A DNA stretch of 5,651 bases from Chloroflexota bacterium (GTDB lineage Bacteria > Chloroflexota > Anaerolineae > B4-G1): contig JAUVSX010000233.1 in the NCBI GenBank assembly GCA_030596915.1, forward strand, positions 1-5,651, given 5' to 3'. The position numbers and the translations under genes were made by a program. The notes beneath the pieces are model-generated. The model searched no databases. It was given only the letters and a program-made list of their open reading frames with translations, and was not told where the DNA came from. Below are positions 1 to 3,926 of this stretch, piece after piece; within the stretch, counting starts at the first letter, position 1; every line of letters starts with the position of its first letter.

Positions 1-13
1 CCCTACTCTCCAT
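1..13 (-). CDS. Probable start of a divergent gene, cut off at the left edge
   Basis: Reading the minus strand from 13 down gives ATG GAG AGT AGG, i.e. Met-Glu-Ser-Arg, and then the window ends. No function can be given. The start is suggested by context. A strong ribosome binding site (GGGAGGG on the minus strand, plus positions 22-28) lies 8 bases upstream, and a near-consensus minus-strand promoter lies about 80 bases upstream. The implied leader is about 70 nt and contains a 9-bp hairpin. Alternatively, the left edge could be the 3' end of a plus-strand gene: one plus frame (reading from base 2) stops at 38-40. With four codons visible, this call rests entirely on the upstream signals. 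Confidence 0.35.
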
Positions 14-40
14 CGCCGCGACCCTCCCACTCCTGTCTGA

Positions 41-65
41 TCCAGGCGCCAGAAACGCGCCTGGA
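41..65. repeat. Perfect 9-bp hairpin in the leader of the divergent gene
   Basis: TCCAGGCGC (41-49) is exactly complementary to GCGCCTGGA (57-65) across a 7-base loop. Neither flank has a run of T, so it is not a typical intrinsic terminator on either strand. On the minus strand it falls between the predicted transcription start (about 83) and the ribosome binding site (28-22). It could therefore stabilise the leader or take part in leader control. On the plus strand it could mark the end of an upstream transcript. The structure is seen directly; the role is inferred. Confidence 0.5.
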
Positions 66-85
66 ATACTACCGCCGCGACCCAC

Positions 86-104
86 CGCGATTATATGCAT
101 CGCG
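86..104. promoter_or_regulatory. Operator-like palindrome over the -10 box of the divergent promoter
   Basis: CGCGAT (86-91) and ATCGCG (99-104) form a perfect 6-bp inverted repeat around a 7-base centre. The repeat spans the minus-strand TATAAT (95-90). A dyad of this size and position is typical of a dimeric repressor site. No regulator gene is visible in the window to pair with it, so the role is inferred from position. Confidence 0.35.
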
Positions 105-117
105 CCCCCACAATCAA
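90..117 (-). promoter_or_regulatory. Sigma70-type promoter, minus strand, for the divergent gene
   Basis: On the minus strand, a -35 box TTGATT (117-112) and a perfect -10 box TATAAT (95-90) are separated by 16 bp. Transcription would start near 83 and run left into the ATG at 13. An exact -10 box is notable in such GC-rich DNA. Two inverted repeats cover the promoter: CGCGAT/ATCGCG around the -10, and GCGCCCC/GGGGCGC centred on the -35. This suggests regulated expression. Confidence 0.55.
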
Positions 118-127
118 CCTGGGGCGC
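102..127. promoter_or_regulatory. Inverted repeat centred on the -35 box of the divergent promoter
   Basis: GCGCCCC (102-108) and GGGGCGC (121-127) are perfectly complementary 7-bp arms around 12 bases. The centre at 114.5 coincides with the centre of the minus-strand -35 hexamer (117-112). It overlaps the -10 palindrome by three bases (102-104). GCGCCCC occurs again at 177-183. It could be a second operator. In GC-rich DNA, chance arms of this length are possible, so confidence is modest. Confidence 0.3.
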
Positions 128-189
128 AAGCAGGACGAAGCGAGTCAGCTAGCCCCTCACGCTTTCGAGCTCGGCGGCGCCCCGCCCGT

Positions 190-218
190 TTGCCAAGCAT
201 CATTTCTGCGGGTATAAT
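190..218 (+). promoter_or_regulatory. Sigma70-type promoter of the tRNA-Thr gene
   Basis: A -35 box TTGCCA (190-195, one mismatch from TTGACA) and a perfect -10 box TATAAT (213-218) are separated by the optimal 17 bp. Transcription would start near 225, leaving only about 5 bases of 5' leader before the mature tRNA at 230. A strong constitutive promoter so close to the gene is expected for a stable RNA gene. Confidence 0.85.
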
Positions 219-229
219 GTTCGGGTTCC

Positions 230-302
230 GCCACCCTAGCTCAAACGGCAGAGCAGCCGCTTCGTAAGCGGCAGGTTTTGGGTTCGATTCCCAAGGGTGG
301 CT
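230..302 (+). tRNA. tRNA-Thr, anticodon CGU (reads ACG)
   Basis: The cloverleaf folds completely. The acceptor stem GCCACCC (230-236) pairs with GGGTGGC (295-301), with U302 as discriminator. The D arm is GCTC/GAGC (239-242 with 251-254), with the GG pair in its loop. The anticodon stem GCCGC/GCGGC (256-260 with 268-272) encloses TTCGTAA, giving anticodon CGT at 263-265. A 5-base variable loop precedes the T arm TTGGG/CCCAA (278-282 with 290-294), which has the TTCGATT loop. The 3' CCA is not encoded. The anticodon assigns threonine, and U73 is acceptable for tRNA-Thr. It is transcribed alone from the promoter at 190-218 and ends at the hairpin at 312-338. Confidence 0.97.
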
Positions 303-311
303 CTGCCCCGC

Positions 312-338
312 AGGCCCCCTCAGAGGGGCCTTCTTTCT
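312..338 (+). terminator. Intrinsic terminator of the tRNA-Thr transcript
   Basis: AGGCCCC (312-318) pairs with GGGGCCT (325-331) around a 6-base loop, followed by the T-rich tract TTCTTTCT. It begins 9 bases after the tRNA. The next gene starts only 14 bases after the tract, so incomplete termination here may feed transcription into the ResB-like gene. Confidence 0.85.
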
Positions 339-352
339 AGCGCCCAGCTAGG

Positions 353-1483
353 GTGATCACTAAGCAAATGGTTGTCCGAAGCCCCCGCGACCCCTGGCGA
401 GTTGTGTGGCAGGCTGCGGTCTACGACGGGACTCTGGCCCTAATCCTGTTCACTACCGCAGCCGCGCTAGCCGTCGCCGCTTGGTTTCCACAGATGCCTC
501 GCGGCGATTCGGTCGCCTACGCCCGCCAATTATCCTCGCTGCAGGCCCGGTTCGGCAACGCCGCCCGGATGATGCAGTCGTTTGGCCTGTTCGACATCAC
601 ACGCTCGTGGGGTTTCCGCTCGCTCGTGGCCCTCATCGCCGTCTGCGTAGTCCTGCGCACGATTGAGCTCGGCGGTCGGTTGCTGAACCGCACCGCGAGT
701 TCGACAGAGAACGAAGTGCCCAACGAGGGAGGCTCGTTCTGGCCAGGCGCCGCGAGCGACCTCTTCTCGCTGCTATCCCACGCGGGCGTCCTGCTTCTGT
801 TGTCTGGCGTTGTCGTGTCCCAGTTGTGGGGCTGGCATAGGTCCGCGCTGATCGTGCAGGGCGATGCGTGGGTTGTCCTGCCAGGAAGCGACACTTGGGT
901 CGCGCTGAACGCCGACGGGCGGTCGGTGGCGCACAGTTCCGGCCTGCGCGTGCAAGCCGAGGACTGGGGACCTGGGGCCATCGTCCGCGCCACCGATGGC
1001 GCGGGACGGTCCCTATCCCTGCAACAGAATCCAGGAGCCGAACCGGCTCCCGAGCTGGCGGTACCGTTGGTCCAGGATCCCGACCTTGGGACCCGCGACG
1101 CTCTTCTCGCCATTCCCCAGGCGCAGCTAATCGTCCGCCTGCTACCCGAGGCCGAACTTGGCTCCGAGAGCACGGGCGGGCTGTTAGTGCAAGCCTATCG
1201 CAGCCCTTCTGGCGAACTGGTGGCCGAGGCCGTAGTCGGTGAAAAGGCCGCGCTGGAGATAGGCGACGTGACGCTTGAGATTGTGAGTTCCCCATACGCT
1301 CGGCTAGCTGTCACGCACAGCCCCGGCGCCGGGCTGAGTGCTGCGGGCGTGCTTGTCCTTCTGGGCGGTGTGCTGGCCACGGCCGGCCAGCGAGCGCTTC
1401 AGGATCGCGAGCGCACGGCGATGGAAGCAGAGCTTGGCGAAGACACCCAGCCGGCGCAACCCGCGCAGAGCGGGGAGGCCTGA
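353..1483 (+). CDS. ResB/Ccs1-like cytochrome c biogenesis membrane protein
   Basis: Proteins of the ResB (Ccs1/CcsB) family work with CcsA in system II cytochrome c maturation. They carry haem across the membrane and keep the apocytochrome haem-site thiols reduced. Here, 376 residues show the family layout. A first membrane segment (about 26-46) ends in FPQ. The stretch FGLFDITRSWGFRSL (77-91) leads into a second segment (to about 103). A third (about 138-158) begins LLSHAGVLLLLSG. An extracytoplasmic domain (about 160-325) is followed by a last segment (about 326-345) and a Glu/Gln-rich cytoplasmic tail. His143 in segment three and His322 just before the last segment are candidate haem ligands. 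The start is GTG at 353; ATG at 368 is an equally possible start, and neither has a good ribosome site. The family call is from pattern recognition, not a search. Confidence 0.72.
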   Translation: MITKQMVVRSPRDPWRVVWQAAVYDGTLALILFTTAAALAVAAWFPQMPRGDSVAYARQLSSLQARFGNAARMMQSFGLFDITRSWGFRSLVALIAVCVVLRTIELGGRLLNRTASSTENEVPNEGGSFWPGAASDLFSLLSHAGVLLLLSGVVVSQLWGWHRSALIVQGDAWVVLPGSDTWVALNADGRSVAHSSGLRVQAEDWGPGAIVRATDGAGRSLSLQQNPGAEPAPELAVPLVQDPDLGTRDALLAIPQAQLIVRLLPEAELGSESTGGLLVQAYRSPSGELVAEAVVGEKAALEIGDVTLEIVSSPYARLAVTHSPGAGLSAAGVLVLLGGVLATAGQRALQDRERTAMEAELGEDTQPAQPAQSGEA

Positions 1484-1484
1484 G

Positions 1485-2222
1485 ATGTCCTCCGCCGTCA
1501 TCTTCGCCGGGCTAGCCTGCGGTCTATTGCTAGTCACTGGTGCCATCTTGATCCGGGGCCGCGCTGCACTCGTGCCTGGGCTACCCCGGGCAGCCCGATC
1601 GCTGGGCTGGTTGTCGGCGGCTGGGTTGGCGATCGCCGCGGGGCTCGCCTGGGCGGAGTATGGCGTCGTCGGCGCCCCCGCCCCACGTCTGCACCTGATC
1701 GCAGCACTCGCGGCGCCAGTCGTGTTGCCCCAGCGCCGCCGTCCAGTCGCAGCCAGCGTGATGCCCACGGCGGCGGCACTGGCTGTGGCAGTGATAGGCA
1801 TCTTCTGGACGTGGACGGCGGGAGCAGTCCCCAGCGTGGCTTCTGCCGTCCCGGCGTCCGCCGACTCGCTCCCGTCGCCGTCGGTGACCATAGCCTCGTT
1901 GGTCGCCATCATCTGCGCCGGGCTGGCAGTGCGCGCCTTGGGTCAGGCATTGAGCGACATCATCGACCCAGCCCTCTCGACAGACCGGCGGCCCGCCCTG
2001 GTCTACGGTCCCCTGACGGTGCTCGTGGCCGGCGTTGCCCTTGTGAACCTCTGGTCTCGCGGCGAGGTCTGGGCCGGCACTCGCGCCGAGGTCGGGATTG
2101 CCAGCGCGTATCTGGCGTGGAGCGGTGTCTGGCTCAGCCCTAGCCCGTATCGCAGGCTGCGCCCGGTCTCGGTCGTCGCGGCCGCGTTTCTGCTCATCTG
2201 GGTTGTGCTGGCGCTGGTGTGA
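1485..2222 (+). CDS. Very hydrophobic membrane protein, possibly a degenerate CcsA-type haem handler
   Basis: The ATG at 1485 has a strong ribosome site (GGGGAGG, 1472-1478, spacing 6) and follows the upstream stop by one base, so translation is probably coupled. The 245-residue product has about seven or eight hydrophobic segments (near 4-22, 40-56, 66-82, 92-111, 135-152, 172-189, 203-218 and 228-245). ResB genes are commonly followed by ccsA, whose product has eight segments, a Trp-rich WWD haem motif, and conserved His ligands. Here, only a Trp-containing stretch LWSRGEVWAGTRAEVG (189-204) sits at the comparable place, and it lacks the WD core. The only His is His70. It may be a diverged CcsA that no longer binds haem in the usual way, or an unrelated membrane protein. 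The assignment rests mainly on context. Confidence 0.6.
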   Translation: MSSAVIFAGLACGLLLVTGAILIRGRAALVPGLPRAARSLGWLSAAGLAIAAGLAWAEYGVVGAPAPRLHLIAALAAPVVLPQRRRPVAASVMPTAAALAVAVIGIFWTWTAGAVPSVASAVPASADSLPSPSVTIASLVAIICAGLAVRALGQALSDIIDPALSTDRRPALVYGPLTVLVAGVALVNLWSRGEVWAGTRAEVGIASAYLAWSGVWLSPSPYRRLRPVSVVAAAFLLIWVVLALV

Positions 2223-2230
2223 GAGAATCG

Positions 2231-2872
2231 ATGCGACCTATCGTGATAGCCGTCGCTGGGGGCACGGGTTCAGGCAAGACCACCGTCGCGAACGAAATCC
2301 TGCGTCGCGTGGGCGCCGAGCACATCGCCTACATTCCGCACGACGCCTACTATCGAGACCTGATCCATCTACCATGGCATCTCCGCGCGCAGGTCAACTT
2401 CGATCACCCCGACGCGCTCGAGACCGAGCTGCTGATCGAGCACTTGCGGGCCTTACGAGCTGGCCACGCCGTTGAGATTCCCATCTACGATTTTACGACT
2501 CACACTCGAACCCAGAGCAAGCGCCGCGTCGAGCCCGCTGCCATCGTCCTGGTCGAGGGCATTCTCGTTCTCGCAGAGCCGGGGCTGCGAGAGTTGTTTG
2601 ACGCGAAGCTGTACGTGGACACCGACAGTGACGTCCGATTCATTCGTCGACTGCGCAGGGACACTGAGGAGCGAGGACGCGGTGTCACCTCAGTGTGCGA
2701 GCAGTACTTGGCGACGGTCCGCCCGATGCATCTGGAATTCGTCGAGCCCAGCAAGCGGCACGCCGACGTGATCATCCCCGAGGGAGGTTTCAACGACGTC
2801 GCCCTCGGGATGGTCGCTGCCCGCATCGTGACCATGCTGGAGGAGCAGGCGGGTACCGTCTCGCCAGACTGA
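2231..2872 (+). CDS. udk: Uridine kinase (uridine/cytidine kinase)
   Basis: This cytoplasmic enzyme phosphorylates uridine and cytidine to UMP and CMP with ATP or GTP in pyrimidine salvage. The 213-residue product matches the usual length. The P-loop GGTGSGKT is at 10-17. The substrate-site motif HDAYYRDL is at 37-44, followed by NFDHPDA (56-62) and IPIYDF (83-88). The strand VLVEGILVL is at 106-114. The lid region has paired arginines, RDTEERGRG, and a QY, and ends in ADVIIPEGG. ATG at 2231 is preferred because GAGAGA lies 4 bases upstream and the N-terminus then fits the family. A GTG at 2219, overlapping the previous stop, would add four residues. It is the third gene of a tight run with the ResB-like gene. 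The link is probably only shared transcription. Confidence 0.95.
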   Translation: MRPIVIAVAGGTGSGKTTVANEILRRVGAEHIAYIPHDAYYRDLIHLPWHLRAQVNFDHPDALETELLIEHLRALRAGHAVEIPIYDFTTHTRTQSKRRVEPAAIVLVEGILVLAEPGLRELFDAKLYVDTDSDVRFIRRLRRDTEERGRGVTSVCEQYLATVRPMHLEFVEPSKRHADVIIPEGGFNDVALGMVAARIVTMLEEQAGTVSPD

Positions 2873-2924
2873 ATCTCGGCGCTGGCTGGCCGGGAGTCCG
2901 GGACGCTCGGGGACCACTCCATTG

Positions 2925-2951
2925 GGGCATCTGCACGATGCTCGGCTTTCT
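2925..2951 (+). terminator. Weak possible terminator after uridine kinase
   Basis: GGGCATC (2925-2931) can pair with GATGCTC (2937-2943), with one G-T wobble, around the 5-base loop TGCAC. A modest pyrimidine tract CTTTCT follows at 2946-2951. The tract is short and set off by GG, so termination would be weak. The position, between udk and the next promoter, fits a gene-run boundary. Confidence 0.3.
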
Positions 2952-2974
2952 ATGCCTGCGCACCGTGGTATAAT
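2946..2974 (+). promoter_or_regulatory. Extended -10 promoter for the 256-residue protein gene
   Basis: TATAAT (2969-2974) is preceded by TGG (2966-2968), forming an extended -10 element, which can work without a good -35 box. The best -35 candidates, 16-18 bp upstream, are poor (CTTTCT at 2946-2951). Transcription would start near 2981, giving a leader of about 64 nt before the ATG at 3045. Confidence 0.6.
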
Positions 2975-2980
2975 CCCGCG

Positions 2981-3044
2981 GCACCTTCCGAGTGGAACTG
3001 CCCGGCCGCCGGCTTGCACCAGGTCAGGAAGGGAGGATCCTGCT
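2981..3044 (+). promoter_or_regulatory. 5' leader with an SRP-RNA-like motif and strong ribosome site
   Basis: The predicted leader runs from about 2981 to the ATG at 3045. It ends in a purine-rich ribosome site (GGGAGG, 3031-3036, spacing 8). Positions 3018-3035 read ACCAGGTCAGGAAGGGAG. From memory, this matches the conserved core of bacterial signal-recognition-particle RNA if about five bases before the GGAA loop are deleted. The 3' partner half of that RNA is missing. GGTC (3022-3025) can also pair with GACC (3047-3050), across the start codon. The leader may be a relic of an SRP RNA gene, a translational control element, or simply a ribosome site resembling it by chance. Confidence 0.35.
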
Positions 3045-3815
3045 ATGACCATACACTTGTACCTGTCGATGATACCCGAAGCGCTGATCGCTTCCATGCT
3101 CACGCCCGAGGAGTTCGGGGTCTACTACGCCGTCGGGAGCGCGAAGAAGTCGCGCGGGCAGGCGGTGTTCTTCGAGGTCGATCCCGCTTTCAGGCACGAG
3201 GAGCTAAGGATCGACGAGGGCTTCCGCCGTTGCGTTCCGCACGAAGACGGGAGCGCGAAGAGATCGATCTACATAGCTGTCTATCGGGCACTTGAGCGCG
3301 TGTCTTTGGATGCGCTTCAGAGGCTCTACCTGGTCACTCAAGATGGGCGATCGCTCGGACTGAATCCCAGCCCGTGCTGCCCTCCCGACACTCTCGGGCT
3401 GCACCTCTACAAGGAGATCGCGCCCGTGCACCCGCTGGTGGTCAGCAACCTTGGCGCGGCCGCATTCTTCGATCTCATAGTCCAGAACCCGACCAGTCTG
3501 CTATCACTGCCAGCCGTCTGCTTCGTTGAGCTGCGGCTTGGTGAGCTGGCGGAGGACCCACAGTACGGCGCCATCCGAGACCTCCCATACTCAAGCATCG
3601 CGCACTTGCGCCAGTGCCTCACAGATCTGAAGACAAAGACCGTCAGCGCGAAGATGGTCGACCGCGTCGACCCGGCGGGTTTCCCCTATCGCATGATCAA
3701 GAACGGCATTTGCGTGGGAAACCAGCGCGAGAGCCGGATACTCCACTTTGCCATGCCATCGCCGGAGGAACTACGCGCGAAGCACTACCGATGGTGGCGC
3801 TCGGCCAACGTCTGA
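3045..3815 (+). CDS. Unrecognised soluble protein, 256 residues
   Basis: I do not recognise this protein. The ATG at 3045 is chosen over an in-frame ATG at 2922 because it has an excellent ribosome site (GGGAGG, 3031-3036) and the extended -10 promoter lies between the two. There is no signal peptide or clear membrane segment, so it is probably cytoplasmic. Visible features: a hydrophobic N-terminus (IHLYLSMIPEALIASML, 3-19) followed by TPEEFGVYYAVG; a basic turn KKSRGQ (34-39) leading into VFFEVD (41-46); an adjacent Cys pair CCPP (111-114); an EIAPVHPLVVSNLG stretch (124-137); an acidic VELRLGELAED (161-171); and a C-terminus rich in aromatic and basic residues (HYRWWR, 247-252). Codon use looks ordinary for the window and the frame is unbroken. 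It is apparently monocistronic, between udk and the pyrophosphatase gene. The coding call is firm; the function is unknown. Confidence 0.85.
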   Translation: MTIHLYLSMIPEALIASMLTPEEFGVYYAVGSAKKSRGQAVFFEVDPAFRHEELRIDEGFRRCVPHEDGSAKRSIYIAVYRALERVSLDALQRLYLVTQDGRSLGLNPSPCCPPDTLGLHLYKEIAPVHPLVVSNLGAAAFFDLIVQNPTSLLSLPAVCFVELRLGELAEDPQYGAIRDLPYSSIAHLRQCLTDLKTKTVSAKMVDRVDPAGFPYRMIKNGICVGNQRESRILHFAMPSPEELRAKHYRWWRSANV

Positions 3816-3834
3816 GAATCACGATCGCAGGTGG

Positions 3835-3875
3835 CGGCGCGCGGGAATCCTGGGCGCTGGCCACATTGCGCGCCG
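3835..3875. repeat. 8-bp GC-only inverted repeat upstream of the pyrophosphatase gene
   Basis: CGGCGCGC (3835-3842) is perfectly complementary to GCGCGCCG (3868-3875) across 25 bases. It begins 20 bases after the stop of the unknown gene and ends 40 bases before the ribosome site of hppA. No T-run follows, so an intrinsic terminator is doubtful. It may shape the hppA leader or slow transcription. I see no convincing promoter between 3816 and 3926, so hppA may be read through from the promoter near 2969. Confidence 0.3.
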
Positions 3876-3926
3876 GTTCCGCCGTTTGTCGCGCACACCG
3901 AACACCATTTCCGTGGAGGGCCAAGT

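Noticed and set aside
1..267. A plus-strand frame open from the left edge through the tRNA gene
   Set aside because: It runs into the tRNA, has no start or motif, and reads as Arg/Pro/Ser-rich filler. It covers a region with clear promoters on both strands.
230..302. tRNA-Thr as an attachment site for an integrated element
   Set aside because: The flanking genes are ordinary, there is no integrase, and I see no second copy of the tRNA 3' end in the window.
517..1295. Two minus-strand open frames of about 220 codons opposite the ResB-like gene
   Set aside because: Compositionally poor Arg/Pro/Ser-rich translations with no domain; they result from high GC on the antisense of a real gene.
1338..1484. 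An upstream extension of the second membrane protein by 49 codons
   Set aside because: It overlaps the ResB-like gene, reads as an Arg-rich off-frame stretch, and lacks a ribosome site. The ATG at 1485 has GGGGAGG at ideal spacing.
1304..1912. A 202-codon minus-strand open frame
   Set aside because: Ala/Thr-rich antisense of the membrane protein gene; no ribosome site and no recognisable motif.
2893..2920. GGAGT/ACTCC stem as the udk terminator
   Set aside because: Five base pairs with an uneven interior and no T tract; too weak to call.
2922..3044. An upstream ATG at 2922 extending the unknown protein by 41 residues
   Set aside because: The extension crosses the extended -10 promoter at 2966-2974, is rich in Arg, Pro and His, and has no ribosome site; the ATG at 3045 does.
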